Counted from the first letter of the stretch, positions 9,391-18,899 are shown. The stretch is 64,000 bases of DNA from Bradyrhizobium sp. (GCF_016219575.1 NZ_JACRMG010000016.1:124001-188000); one strand, 5' to 3'. Translations and numbers: made by a program. Notes: a model not told the origin generated them from the letters alone.

Positions 9391-9573
9391 GGCGCTTTCA
9401 AGCGAAAGCCTGCCGCGCGCCTGAAGGAAACCGTCAAATCAGGAATCTGGCGCATGCTTCGGTCTTAACCCCGCGTTAGGCACGATGGGCAGGCTCCTTG
9501 CGCAACTGCAGCATCGATTAAGAACGAGGTAACCGGATTTCCTAACGCGAATGCCATTTCTGCTGTCGTACCC

Positions 9574-12500
9574 ATGGGTTCCATGGGGCCAGGGTGGATG
9601 CGCAAATTGCTTTCCGGGATTGGTTGGGTCAACGCGACCGATGAATCGCGCGCCAAAGCCACATCCATGCTCCGCGGCCCCGTGACGTGGCTCGTGCTGT
9701 GCGGCGCCGTCCTGTCGGCGGCGATCCTGGTCGGTACCGTCGTCATGATCGACCAGTTCCGCGAGCGCGCGCTGGCGAACGGGCAGCGCGAGCTGGAAAA
9801 CACCGTCCTGCTGCTGACGCGCCATTTCGACCAGCAGTTCGAGGATTCCGACACCATCGCGCGGAACATCATCGCCCAGATGGGAATTCCGCATGTCACC
9901 TCGCCGGATGAGTTCCGGCAGAGACTGTCGACCTTCGAGGCGCACGAGGCCCTGAAATCCAAGGTCAGCGTGCTGTCCTATATCGGCGACGTCAACTTCT
10001 TCGACATCAACGGGCGGCTGATCAATTCCTCCGGCTCATGGCCGCTGCCGGAGATCGACATCTCCGACCGCGCCTATTTCTCCACGCTGCGCTCCGGTCC
10101 TCCCTACCAGTCGGTTCTCGCCGAGTCCGTGCGCAGCTACTTCACCGGCAACTGGACGACGGTCGTCGCCCACCGCCTGAGCGGTCCCGACGGCAGCTTC
10201 CTCGGTGCGATGGGCCGCCGCATCGATCCCGCCAATTTCGAGAAGTTCTTCGCTTCCCTTTCGCTCGGCAAGGGCGCCGCGATCTCCATGTTCCACCGCG
10301 ACGGCACGTTGATTGCGCGCCACCCGCATGTCGCTGCGATGATCGGGCAGAAGCTTTTCAACGCGCCCCTGGTCGAAAGCGTCCAGACCCATGGCGGGGT
10401 CCGCTCCATGAAGGTGAGGAGCCCGGTGGACGGGAAGGAGCGCATCGGCACCGCCGCGGCGCTGCGCGACTATCCGATCACGATCGTTGTGACCACGACG
10501 CTGGCCAACGTGCTCGCCGACTGGCGCGACCAGACCCACGCCATGATCGCGGGCGCTTGCCTGCTGATGCTGGCGATCGGAGCCACCCTGCTCCTGATCA
10601 TCCGGCAGATCGGCCGGCAGAACCGCGAATCCCAGCAGCGCCTGGAATCGCAGAAGCAGCAGCTCGACACCGCGCTCAACAACATGACGCAGGGGCTGGT
10701 GCTGTATGACGGTTCGAAGCGCCTGGTGCTGTGCAACCAGCGATTCATGAACATGTTCGGACTGTCGCCGGATATGGTCAAACCCGGCACGTCTTCGCTC
10801 GACATCATGAAGCATCGCCATGCAACGGGATCGTTCGACGGCGACCCTGTCAAGTTCCACGACGAAATCCAGCTCCGTGTCGCCAAGGGCGAGGTCACCA
10901 CGTCGATCGTCAATTCCAGGGACGGCCGGACGTTCCAGATCGTCAACCAGCCGCTGCCGCAGGGCGGATGGGTTGCGACCATGGAGGACGTCACCGAGCG
11001 GCAGCGGCTCGAGCAGGAACGCGACCGCAACTACGCCTTCCTGAGCCAGATCCTCGACCACATCCCCTCGCAGATCACGGTGAAGGATGCCCGCGACCGC
11101 CGCTACCTGCTCGCCAACCGCGTTGCGGAGGAACAGTTCGGCATGCCGCGCGAACAGATCGTCGGCAAGACCGCTCCCGACCTGTTCCCGCCGCATTCCG
11201 TCGAAATCATCAACGCCGACGACGAGAAGACCCTGCAGTCCGGCAGCCTGTTCAAGGACGAGCACCTCTGGGACAGCCAGGCGCTCGGCAAGCGCTACAT
11301 CACCTCGACCCGGATCGGCATCCGCGACAACGGCGGGGACGTCCGCTACATCGTCAACGTAGTCAACGACGTCACGGAACACCGTCGTGCCCACGAGAGG
11401 ATCGCCCATCTCGCCCATTACGATCCGCTGACCGACCTGCCGAACCGCGTGCTGTTCCGCGAGCAGATGCAGCGGGAATTGCAGAAGGTCTCGCGCGGCG
11501 ATCAATTCGCGCTGCTCTATATCGACGTCGACGAATTCAAGGGCATCAACGACTCGCTCGGCCACCATGTCGGCGACGAGCTGCTGAAGGCGGTGGCGGG
11601 GCGGATCAGGGGCTGCATCCGCGAGAGCGATATGATCGCGCGGCTCGGCGGCGACGAATTCGCCGTGATCCAGACCTCCGTCAAGGGCGTCAACGACGTC
11701 CTCGACGTCGTCACCCGGATCCACGAAGCGCTGCGCCAGCCGTTCCAGTGCCTGGGCCATCATCTGTCCTCCGACGCCTCGATCGGCATCGCGCTGGCGC
11801 CGCAGGACGGCACCGATATCGACCAGCTGATCAAGAATGCCGATCTTGCGATGTACGGCGCCAAGGCCGACGGCCGCCGCACCTATCGCTTCTTCGAGCC
11901 GGAAATGGACGCCAGCGCCAAGGCGCGGCTCGCGCTGGAGCAGGATCTGCGCCACGCGCTGACCAATGGCGGCTTCGAAATCCACTATCAGCCGCTGGTC
12001 GACCTCAGGAACGACCAGGTGACGGGGTGCGAAGCGCTGGTGCGCTGGCGCCATCCGGAGCGCGGCATGATCTCGCCTGCCGCGTTCATCCCGGTCGCGG
12101 AAGACACCGGCCTGATCGTCGAGCTCGGCGAATGGGTGCTGCGCACGGCCTGCGCCGAGGCGGCGAACTGGCCGGAGCATGTCCGGCTCGCGGTCAACGT
12201 GTCGCCCGTGCAGCTGCGCGAGCCGACGCTGGCGCTCAGGATCGCCAGCGCGCTCGCCGCCTCGGGCCTGCCGGCAAACCGGCTGGAGATCGAGATCACC
12301 GAGGCCGTGCTGATCGGCGACGACGCCACGGCGCTCGCCATCCTGCATGAGCTGAAATCCATCGGCGTGCGGATCGCGCTGGACGATTTCGGCACCGGCT
12401 ATTCCTCGCTGAGCTATCTGAAGCGCTTCCCCTTCGACAAGATCAAGATCGACCGCTGCTTCGTCACCGACATCGCCGAAGCCGACGGCTCGTCGGTGAT

Positions 12501-12705
12501 CGTGCAGGCGGTGGTGAACATCGCGGCCTCCTGCAACATGACGACGGTGGCGGAAGGCGTCGAGACGCCGCAGCAGAAGGAATTGCTGCGCGCGCTCGGA
12601 TGCAACCAGATGCAGGGCTTCCTGTTCTCCGGCGCCAGGCCGAGCGCGGAAGTGCGCAAGCTGCTCGTCCCCTCCTCCTCCGACGACGTGGCGGCGGTGG
12701 CGTGA
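9574..12705 (+). CDS. membrane Cache-PAS-PAS-GGDEF-EAL c-di-GMP enzyme
   Basis: A 1043-residue sensor protein. Transmembrane helices near residues 35-57 and 322-343 bracket a periplasmic region of about 265 residues that looks like a double-Cache ligand-binding domain (ISDRAYFSTLRSG, VVAHRLSGPDGSFLG). Two PAS domains follow (LNNMTQGLVLYD and ILDHIPSQITVKDA), then GGDEF with canonical RLGGDEF near 690 and an RESD inhibitory site, then EAL with GCEALVRWRHPERG, EITEAVL, DDFGTGYSSLSYLK and VVAEGVET equivalents. Both catalytic domains appear intact. Its stop overlaps the start of the next gene by one base. Confidence 0.93.
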   Translation: MGSMGPGWMRKLLSGIGWVNATDESRAKATSMLRGPVTWLVLCGAVLSAAILVGTVVMIDQFRERALANGQRELENTVLLLTRHFDQQFEDSDTIARNIIAQMGIPHVTSPDEFRQRLSTFEAHEALKSKVSVLSYIGDVNFFDINGRLINSSGSWPLPEIDISDRAYFSTLRSGPPYQSVLAESVRSYFTGNWTTVVAHRLSGPDGSFLGAMGRRIDPANFEKFFASLSLGKGAAISMFHRDGTLIARHPHVAAMIGQKLFNAPLVESVQTHGGVRSMKVRSPVDGKERIGTAAALRDYPITIVVTTTLANVLADWRDQTHAMIAGACLLMLAIGATLLLIIRQIGRQNRESQQRLESQKQQLDTALNNMTQGLVLYDGSKRLVLCNQRFMNMFGLSPDMVKPGTSSLDIMKHRHATGSFDGDPVKFHDEIQLRVAKGEVTTSIVNSRDGRTFQIVNQPLPQGGWVATMEDVTERQRLEQERDRNYAFLSQILDHIPSQITVKDARDRRYLLANRVAEEQFGMPREQIVGKTAPDLFPPHSVEIINADDEKTLQSGSLFKDEHLWDSQALGKRYITSTRIGIRDNGGDVRYIVNVVNDVTEHRRAHERIAHLAHYDPLTDLPNRVLFREQMQRELQKVSRGDQFALLYIDVDEFKGINDSLGHHVGDELLKAVAGRIRGCIRESDMIARLGGDEFAVIQTSVKGVNDVLDVVTRIHEALRQPFQCLGHHLSSDASIGIALAPQDGTDIDQLIKNADLAMYGAKADGRRTYRFFEPEMDASAKARLALEQDLRHALTNGGFEIHYQPLVDLRNDQVTGCEALVRWRHPERGMISPAAFIPVAEDTGLIVELGEWVLRTACAEAANWPEHVRLAVNVSPVQLREPTLALRIASALAASGLPANRLEIEITEAVLIGDDATALAILHELKSIGVRIALDDFGTGYSSLSYLKRFPFDKIKIDRCFVTDIAEADGSSVIVQAVVNIAASCNMTTVAEGVETPQQKELLRALGCNQMQGFLFSGARPSAEVRKLLVPSSSDDVAAVA

Positions 12706-13772
12706 TGGCCAACGATCCGACCAGGAACCGCAAGACCGGCGACGCCGCGGACCACTATGCCGCGCGGCTGCTGCAGCACCTGGTGGTGCCGACCTTCGTG
12801 ATCGACGCCGACCGCCGCGTCGTGGTTTGGAACCGCGCCTGCGAGCGCCTGACCGGCGTTTCCGCCACCGAGGTGCTGGGCACGCGCAATCACTGGCAGG
12901 GCTTCTATGAACAAAACCGCTATTGCCTCGCCGACCTCGTGGCGCTCGGCCGCCAGGACCTGATCGGCGATCTCTATGCGGAATTCGTCGTCACCAAGGA
13001 CGACAGCATCGGCTCCAGCGCGGAAAACTGGTGCGTGATGCCGCGGCTCGGCAATCACCTCTATCTCGCGATCGACGCTGGCCCGATCCATGACGACGAC
13101 GGCAATTTGATCGCCGTGGTCGAGACGCTGCGCGACATGACCGACCAGAAGCGCGCCGAGATGGCGCTGAAGACGCTGGCCGCCAAGGACGGACTGACCG
13201 GGCTTGCCAACCGCCGCTCCTTCGATCAGGCGATCGAGATGGAATGGTCGCGCGCCGACCGCTCCGGCCGGCCGCTGGCGCTGCTGTTTGCCGACGTCGA
13301 TCATTTCAAGCTGTTCAACGACAATCACGGCCATCAGCACGGTGACGAGTGCCTGCGCGACATCGCCGCCATGATCGGCAAGACCGCGATCCGGCCGACC
13401 GACCTCGCCACCCGCTATGGCGGCGAGGAATTCGCCATCATCATGCCCGATACCGACATGGCTGCCGCCTGCGCGGTGGCGGAGCGGCTGCGCCACGCGG
13501 TCGCCGAGATGCGCATCGCGCTCGGGGAGCCTGCGGCCGATTCATGCGTCACGCTCAGCGTCGGCGTGGCGACCTATGTCCCCGGCCAGGACGTCGTCGG
13601 GCCCGACTGGCTGATCGGACAGGCCGACCAGGCGCTCTATGCCGCAAAGCATCTCGGCCGCAATCGCGTGGTCTCCACCGACAGCATGCTGCTCGAGCTC
13701 GCCAAGGCGCGCCTGATCCGCGCCGGCACCGGCAAACCGGCGCAGGACCAGCCGAAAAAGGCGCGCGGCTAG
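12705..13772 (+). CDS. PAS-GGDEF diguanylate cyclase
   Basis: A 355-residue protein that should make c-di-GMP from two GTP. The PAS domain spans about residues 22-150 (VPTFVIDADRRVVVWNRACE) and the GGDEF domain the last 180, with canonical RYGGEEF near 239 and inhibitory RPTD five residues upstream, so product feedback inhibition is likely. The ATG at 12705 shares its A with the TGA of the preceding GGDEF-EAL gene (TGATG), implying translational coupling and co-regulation of a cyclase with a dual-domain protein. Confidence 0.94.
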   Translation: MANDPTRNRKTGDAADHYAARLLQHLVVPTFVIDADRRVVVWNRACERLTGVSATEVLGTRNHWQGFYEQNRYCLADLVALGRQDLIGDLYAEFVVTKDDSIGSSAENWCVMPRLGNHLYLAIDAGPIHDDDGNLIAVVETLRDMTDQKRAEMALKTLAAKDGLTGLANRRSFDQAIEMEWSRADRSGRPLALLFADVDHFKLFNDNHGHQHGDECLRDIAAMIGKTAIRPTDLATRYGGEEFAIIMPDTDMAAACAVAERLRHAVAEMRIALGEPAADSCVTLSVGVATYVPGQDVVGPDWLIGQADQALYAAKHLGRNRVVSTDSMLLELAKARLIRAGTGKPAQDQPKKARG

Positions 13773-13860
13773 TTCTTCCATCCGCCGGGCGCAAGCCCTA
13801 CCGCGCCACTCCTGCCGTCCCTATATTGCCCCTCGTCACCCAAGGCGTGAGGGATTTGCC

Positions 13861-14265
13861 ATGCAACCGGTCTCCATCATCCTCAACATCCTCTGGATCC
13901 TGATCGGCGGCGCCTGGATGGCGTTTGGCTGGCTGGTGGCGGCCGTGATCATGGCGATCACCATCATCGGCCTGCCCTGGGCGCGCGCGGCGTTCAATAT
14001 CGCGGTCTATACGCTGCTGCCGTTCGGCTCGCGCGCGGTGCGCCGCGACGAGGTGACCGGCATGTCAGACATCGGCACCGGACCGCTCGGCGTGATCGGC
14101 AACATCATCTGGTTCGTGCTCGCGGGCTGGTGGCTGGCGCTCGGCCATCTCATCACCGCGATCATCTGGGCGGTGACCATCATCGGGCTGCCCTTCGCCT
14201 GGGCGCATCTCAAGCTCGCGGGCATTGCGCTGTGGCCGATCGGCAGGACGATCGTGCCGGCGTAG
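13861..14265 (+). CDS. yccF: YccF family inner-membrane protein
   Basis: A 134-residue protein made of two similar halves, each with two hydrophobic helices and the repeated signature ILWILIGGAWMAFGW / IIWFVLAGWWLALGH followed by ITIIGLPWARAA / VTIIGLPFAWAH. This internal duplication is diagnostic of the YccF (DUF307) family. Molecular role is not established. It stands alone, with a short spacer to the diguanylate cyclase and a convergent small gene downstream. Confidence 0.92.
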   Translation: MQPVSIILNILWILIGGAWMAFGWLVAAVIMAITIIGLPWARAAFNIAVYTLLPFGSRAVRRDEVTGMSDIGTGPLGVIGNIIWFVLAGWWLALGHLITAIIWAVTIIGLPFAWAHLKLAGIALWPIGRTIVPA

Positions 14266-14343
14266 CAAGCGACCTCCGCGAGGCTGGTGGGACTGAAGCC
14301 TCGCATCACTCGGCCCCTGCCCCCGCTCACGGCCGGGCCTCCG

Positions 14344-14586
14344 CTACGACTGGCCAGCGATGGCGCCGGAGATCGGGACGGCGCGCCAGTCGATTGTACC
14401 CGGCATGCCGCAGGTGACCTTGGGCGCGGCCTTGTTGCCGAGCGACTCAAGCCTGGCCTGGACGGCATCGAGGGACGGCCATTGGCCTTGCGGCACCCCG
14501 GCGTGGGGATCGGCGGGGCCGCTGGCATTCGCAAGGGTCATTGTAGCGAGAAGGATTCTGGTGGCGAGCATTGCGGTTCTGGTCAT
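14344..14586 (-). CDS. small secreted protein, unknown
   Basis: An 80-residue product. MTRTAMLATRILLATMTLANASG looks like a signal peptide, leaving a mature peptide of under 60 residues with one Cys (PKVTCGMPGTIDWRAVP). ACGGAGATC precedes the ATG at 14586, supporting translation. I do not recognise a family. It precedes, on the same strand, no partner within 75 bases, and it follows a second small secreted gene on the same strand. Confidence 0.6.
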   Translation of the reverse strand: MTRTAMLATRILLATMTLANASGPADPHAGVPQGQWPSLDAVQARLESLGNKAAPKVTCGMPGTIDWRAVPISGAIAGQS

Positions 14587-14717
14587 GGAAGATCTCCGTC
14601 ATGATTGGCGCCGGCCGCAGGCACTGGCGTGGGTCTGGAAGCGGGGTGATCGGCGCCGATGGGACGCTTTTGATCCAGGTCATGGAATGACCGGCGCCCC
14701 ATCGGTAGCCTTACTCG

Positions 14718-14984
14718 TCAGCGGTGGTACCGGCCGTGTTCCCTGCTCTCATCATGGCGCTCGTGACCATCGTCGTCATGATGATTGCGGTAGCCACGAC
14801 GGGCCTCGCGGTACTCGCTGCGGGAATCATGGTGGCGCTCACGTCGATACTCTTCGCCGCGCATCGCCGGCCGGGTTGCCCCGACGGCGGCCCCGGGTTG
14901 CGTCGTGACGGCCTCCTCGGCCTGTGCCACGGCTCCGGCGCCGAACAGGGCGATGAGGGTGCCCAGCATGATGATCTTGCGCAT
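14718..14984 (-). CDS. small secreted His/Arg/Asp-rich protein
   Basis: An 88-residue product with a clear signal peptide ending in GAVAQAEE. The mature C-terminal half is extremely hydrophilic, with clusters such as ERHHDSRSEY and NHHDDDGHERHDES. Such His/Asp-rich tails often bind divalent metals, but that is inference. AGGAGACACTACG directly before the ATG supports the start. It is divergent from the PepSY / response regulator / kinase unit and may belong to its regulon. Confidence 0.72.
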   Translation of the reverse strand: MRKIIMLGTLIALFGAGAVAQAEEAVTTQPGAAVGATRPAMRGEEYRRERHHDSRSEYREARRGYRNHHDDDGHERHDESREHGRYHR

Positions 14985-15138
14985 CGTAGTGTCTCCTGGT
15001 CTCGGGTCCCGGCCGCCTATTCGGCCAGCGACGCCGGGAACTATCGGCCGGCAGCACTGACAGCCGCCTGTTGAGCGATGTCAGCGAATTGTCAGGTGAT
15101 CCATGCGAGGAGAAGCCTGAGAGGTATCGGGTCCGGTC

Positions 15139-15459
15139 ATGCGGTTGAATGCGAGAGTCATGGCAGTTGCGTTAGCGGCGGCGCTTGCGGCGTTCGCCCC
15201 GGCGGCGTCGCGCGCCGACAGCGATGAGCGCGACCACAATCTGGCGCGACAGGCGGTCGAACGCGGCGAGATCAAGCCGCTGGCCGAGATCCTGCGGATC
15301 GTGCGCGGCAAGCTTCCCGGCGAGGTCACGAGCGTGAAGCTCGAACGCGAACACGGACGGCTGAGTTACGAACTCCGGGTCGTCGGCGCGCAGGGACGCC
15401 TTCTCGAGGTTCATGTCGACGCGGCGACCGGCGAGATCGGCCGCACCCGGGAGAAATGA
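15139..15459 (+). CDS. periplasmic PepSY-domain protein
   Basis: A 106-residue secreted protein. The signal peptide (MRLNARVMAVALAAALAAFAPAASRA) is followed by a single PepSY domain: ARQAVERGEIKPLAEILRIV, then YELRVVGAQGRLLEVHVDAATGEI. The last codons overlap the response-regulator start (ATGA at 15456-15459). In Sinorhizobium the small periplasmic protein FeuN restrains the FeuQ kinase; a similar role here is inferred from the gene order PepSY / OmpR-type regulator / kinase. Confidence 0.9.
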   Translation: MRLNARVMAVALAAALAAFAPAASRADSDERDHNLARQAVERGEIKPLAEILRIVRGKLPGEVTSVKLEREHGRLSYELRVVGAQGRLLEVHVDAATGEIGRTREK

Positions 15460-16124
15460 TGCGCATATTGCTTGTCGAGGACGACCGCAGGATCGCCGCC
15501 GATGTCGAGCGCGCGCTGCTCGCGGCCGGCTATGTCGTCGACCGCGAAAGCAAGGGCGAAGACGCCTGGTTCCGCGGCGACACCGAGGACTATGCGGCGA
15601 TCATCCTGGATCTCGGGTTGCCCGGCATGGACGGCCTGGCCGTGCTCAAGCGCTGGCGCGCCAGCGGCCGCACCACGCCGGTCCTGATCCTGACCGCGCG
15701 CGGCAGCTGGAGCGAACGCGTCGACGGCATCGATGCCGGCGCGGACGACTATCTGCCGAAGCCGTTCCAGATGGAGGAGCTGCTGGCGCGGCTGCGCTCG
15801 ATCCTGCGCCGCTCGGCCGGCCGCGCCTCTTCCGTGGTGACGATCGGCGACCTCACCATCGACGAGCGCCAGATGAAGGTCAGCGTCCGCGGCGTTCCGA
15901 TCAACCTGTCGGCGCTGGAATATCGCGCCGTTGCCTGCTTGATCCACCAGCGCGGCCGTGTCGTGTCGCAGCTCGAGCTCAGCGAGAATATCCACGGCAC
16001 CGACGATGCCCAGGATACCAATGCGATCGAGGTTCTGATCGGCCGGCTGCGCCGCAAGCTCGGCATCGATCTCATCGAGACCCGGCGCGGCTTCGGCTAT
16101 CTGATCCCGGATTCGGTCGAATGA
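15456..16124 (+). CDS. OmpR-family response regulator (FeuP-like)
   Basis: A 222-residue regulator. The receiver domain starts MRILLVEDDRRIAADVE, with phosphoacceptor Asp in AIILDLGLPGMDG and the conserved Lys in YLPKPFQMEELL. A winged-helix DNA-binding domain follows from about residue 125, ending IETRRGFGYLIPD. It overlaps the PepSY gene by 4 bases upstream and the kinase gene by 4 bases downstream, so all three are probably one transcript. Confidence 0.94.
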   Translation: MMRILLVEDDRRIAADVERALLAAGYVVDRESKGEDAWFRGDTEDYAAIILDLGLPGMDGLAVLKRWRASGRTTPVLILTARGSWSERVDGIDAGADDYLPKPFQMEELLARLRSILRRSAGRASSVVTIGDLTIDERQMKVSVRGVPINLSALEYRAVACLIHQRGRVVSQLELSENIHGTDDAQDTNAIEVLIGRLRRKLGIDLIETRRGFGYLIPDSVE

Positions 16125-17488
16125 AGGGGAATTCGCTGCGGCTGCGCCTTGTCGCTACCGGCGTGGCGGCGATCGTCCTCGCCCTGGCGATGGCCGGTCT
16201 GGGCCTGACGCTGCTGTTCGAGCGTCACGTCGGCCGCACGGTTTCCCAGGATCTCGACGTCCATCTCAAGAAGCTTCTGGCGGACCTCGAGGTCGACGCC
16301 GATGGCCGCATTGTGATGACCGGCGGCCCCGCCGATCCGCGATTCATCGAGCCGCTGTCGGGGCTGTACTGGCAGGTTGCCGACGACCGCGGCCAGACGC
16401 TGCGCTCGCGCTCGCTGTGGGATTCGTCGCTGCTGCTGCCGAAGGACACGCCGGCCCCGGGCGAGGTGCATCGGCACGTGGCGATCGGCCCGGGCGATGC
16501 AAAGGTGCTGATCGCCGAACGCGAGGTTCAGCTCACCATCAACGGACGCGAAACCCCGATCACGGTCGCAGTCGCCATCGATGCCGCGCATGTGGCGGCG
16601 GCGACCACCGCGTTCGCCAACGACCTCGTCATCGCGCTCGGCCTGCTCGGGATCGTGCTGGCGGCGGCGACCGCAATCCAGGTCGGGCTGGGGCTGCGGC
16701 CGCTCGACGTATTGAGGCGCGGTGTCGCGAACATCCGTGCCGGCCGCGACTTTCAGCTCGCTTCCGGCGTGCCCGACGAGGTACGGCCGCTGGTCGAGGA
16801 GGTGAATGCGCTGCTCGCAGCCCGCGCCTCCGAAGTCGAACGTTCCCGTCACCGCGCCGCCGATCTCGCCCACGGGCTGAAGACACCGCTGGCGGCGCTG
16901 GCGGCGGATGCCGCCCGGCTGCGCGAGGCGGGACAGCCGGACATTGCCGACGGCATCGACGACGTGATCGGAACCATGCGCCGCCATGTCGACCGCGAGC
17001 TGGCGCGGGCCCGGCTGCGCGGCATCGCCGGCTCGCAGCCGGATGTTTCGACAGAACTCGCGCCGTTGAGCCGCTCACTGGTGGCGACGCTGGCGCGGAC
17101 GCCGGAAGGCGCAGGGATCGAATACGACATCGCAGTGGCCGACGCCGTCACCGTGCCGTTCGAGCGCTCCGATCTGGCCGAGGCGCTCGGCAACCTCTTG
17201 GAAAACGCCACGCGCCACGCCCACAACCGGGTGCGGATCGCCGCCGCGGACAGCGGGGAGATCGATGTCGAGGACGATGGCCCCGGCATTGCCGAGGCAA
17301 TGCGCCCGATCGTGCTCGCCCGCGGCGGACGGCTCGACCAGCGCGGGAGCGCCGGGCTCGGTCTTGCCATCGTCCAGGACGTGGTCGAGGCCTATGGCTG
17401 GACCGTGCAGCTCGACCGTTCAGAACTCGGCGGGCTGCGTGCGACGATCAAGCCGCGCGCCGCAGCAGATCGGGACGACGGCGGCTAG
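16121..17488 (+). CDS. sensor histidine kinase (FeuQ-like)
   Basis: A 455-residue inner-membrane kinase. Helices near residues 10-30 and 170-190 bracket a periplasmic sensor of about 140 residues; a HAMP-like linker (GLGLRPLDVLRRGVANIRAG) leads to the H box DLAHGLKTPLAAL, N box GNLLENATRHA and G boxes EDDGPGIAE and GSAGLGLAI. Start at 16121 overlaps the regulator stop (ATGA). Its stop and that of the convergent downstream gene share the palindrome CTAG at 17485-17488. Confidence 0.93.
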   Translation: MKGNSLRLRLVATGVAAIVLALAMAGLGLTLLFERHVGRTVSQDLDVHLKKLLADLEVDADGRIVMTGGPADPRFIEPLSGLYWQVADDRGQTLRSRSLWDSSLLLPKDTPAPGEVHRHVAIGPGDAKVLIAEREVQLTINGRETPITVAVAIDAAHVAAATTAFANDLVIALGLLGIVLAAATAIQVGLGLRPLDVLRRGVANIRAGRDFQLASGVPDEVRPLVEEVNALLAARASEVERSRHRAADLAHGLKTPLAALAADAARLREAGQPDIADGIDDVIGTMRRHVDRELARARLRGIAGSQPDVSTELAPLSRSLVATLARTPEGAGIEYDIAVADAVTVPFERSDLAEALGNLLENATRHAHNRVRIAAADSGEIDVEDDGPGIAEAMRPIVLARGGRLDQRGSAGLGLAIVQDVVEAYGWTVQLDRSELGGLRATIKPRAAADRDDGG

Positions 17489-17811
17489 CTGTTCAAATCC
17501 TTGCAGCGGCGCCATTCGGTCGGCTTGTCGCCATTTGCACCCTGGCGCGAGAAGGCCAGATATTCGCTGCGCAGGATGATGTTCACGGTGTCACCCGCGC
17601 CGCTGTCGCCGGGCGGGATCACGTAGTCGAAGGCGTGGCGGCTGTAATTGCCGGCGATCTGCCTGCCGCTGGGAATGGTGATGTTGTCGCCGCGGATCGA
17701 CATGCGCTGGCCGTCGGCGCTGCACCAGTCGCCGTCGATGGCGTCGGCATGGGCGGCGCCGGCCTGCATCACCACGGCCAGAGCTAGCGGAAGCATCAGC
17801 CTGCGCGACAT
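17485..17811 (-). CDS. small secreted protein, unknown
   Basis: A 108-residue protein with signal peptide MSRRLMLPLALAVVMQAGAAHA. The mature part contains IDGDWCSADGQRMSIRGDNI and ends EWRRCKDLNS, so two Cys could form a disulfide. The pattern suggests a small lipocalin-like or beta-sheet secreted protein known from rhizobia but without assigned function. AGGAGGAGTT before the ATG at 17811 is a near-perfect ribosome site. The start lies 9 bases after the SsuD-like gene's stop, so it may be co-transcribed with it. Confidence 0.8.
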   Translation of the reverse strand: MSRRLMLPLALAVVMQAGAAHADAIDGDWCSADGQRMSIRGDNITIPSGRQIAGNYSRHAFDYVIPPGDSGAGDTVNIILRSEYLAFSRQGANGDKPTEWRRCKDLNS

Positions 17812-17819
17812 AACTCCTC

Positions 17820-18899
17820 CTAGGCAGCGAGCCGCCCGCGGTTGTTCTCGGCGAGGATCGGGCGGATCAGCCGGCCGAAGCGTTCGGCTTCCTCGTCGTG
17901 GAGATAGCCGGACAGGCAGAAGGAGTGGCAGCCGGCGTCGATGAATTGCTGCAAGGTCGCCGCGCACTGCAAGGGATTGCCGACCACGCAGATGCCGGCT
18001 CCCGGACGGACCTTGGTGATGCCGGTCCACAGATGCGGCAGCAGCAGGTCGCCATGCTCGCGGGCGAGCTGCTGCACGCGGAGATTTGCTTCCGACCTGG
18101 TGTAGAGCGTCTTGATCTCCTGCTTCTGCCGCTCGGTGGCGTGGCGCACCAGCTGGTCGGCCGCCTCCCAGGCGTCCTTCTCGTCCTCGCGGCAGATCAC
18201 CTGCAGCCGCATGCCGAAACCGATCTCGCTGGCCCGGCCATGCGCGCGCGCCAGCTCCCTGATCTCGGCGATGTTGGATGCGATCTTCTCCGGCAGGTCG
18301 CCCCAGAACAGATGCACGTCGGAATGCCTGGCCGACAGTTCCCAGGCCTGGCGCGAGCCGCCGCCGAGATAGAATTTCGGGTGCGGCTGCTGCAGCGGCC
18401 GCGGCCGGATGAAGGCGCCGGAGACCTTGTGAAACCTGCCGTCGAAATGCACGGGGCCGCGCGTCGACCACAGCGCCTTCAGGATCGAGACCTCCTCCTC
18501 CATCAGCCCATAGCGCTCTTCCTTGGCGTAGCGCACGCCCTCGGCCTCGACCTCGCTCTCGTTCTGTCCGGCGATCAAATTGATGCAGATGCGCCCGCCC
18601 GACATCTGGTCGAAGGTCGAGATCATCTTGGCCATCAGCACCGGATTGATATAGCCCGGCCGCGCCGCGATCAGCGGCTTGATCTTGCCCGAGCGCGCCG
18701 CCATGAAGGCGCCCGCGATCCACGCCTCCCAGCACACCGAGCCGACCGGGATCAGCAGATATTCGAAGCCGGCCCGCTCGGCCGCGGCTACCACGCGGTC
18801 GCACAGTTCCACCGAGCCGGGAATCTGGGCCTCGGGCAGGCCATAGGCCGTGGTGTCGCCGTGCGTCGGCAGGTACCAGCCAAATTCCAGCGGACGCAT
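17820..18899 (-). CDS. SsuD-like FMN-dependent monooxygenase
   Basis: Luciferase-like enzyme of 359 residues resembling alkanesulfonate monooxygenases. Visible signatures: LEFGWYLPTHGDT at the N-terminus, FEYLLIPVGSVCWEAW, the central MISTFDQMSGGRICINLIAG and FYLGGGSRQAWELSARHSDVHLFWGD. Family members need FMNH2 from a reductase; none is adjacent. It lies 195 bases after the TRAP transporter genes in the same direction, so the transporter may import its substrate. The exact substrate (sulfonate or otherwise) cannot be read from sequence. Confidence 0.88.
   Translation of the reverse strand: MRPLEFGWYLPTHGDTTAYGLPEAQIPGSVELCDRVVAAAERAGFEYLLIPVGSVCWEAWIAGAFMAARSGKIKPLIAARPGYINPVLMAKMISTFDQMSGGRICINLIAGQNESEVEAEGVRYAKEERYGLMEEEVSILKALWSTRGPVHFDGRFHKVSGAFIRPRPLQQPHPKFYLGGGSRQAWELSARHSDVHLFWGDLPEKIASNIAEIRELARAHGRASEIGFGMRLQVICREDEKDAWEAADQLVRHATERQKQEIKTLYTRSEANLRVQQLAREHGDLLLPHLWTGITKVRPGAGICVVGNPLQCAATLQQFIDAGCHSFCLSGYLHDEEAERFGRLIRPILAENNRGRLAA

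Noticed and set aside
10036..12348. A 770-codon open frame on the minus strand
   Set aside because: Antisense shadow of the Cache-PAS-GGDEF-EAL gene; repetitive His/Arg/Asp composition, no family pattern.
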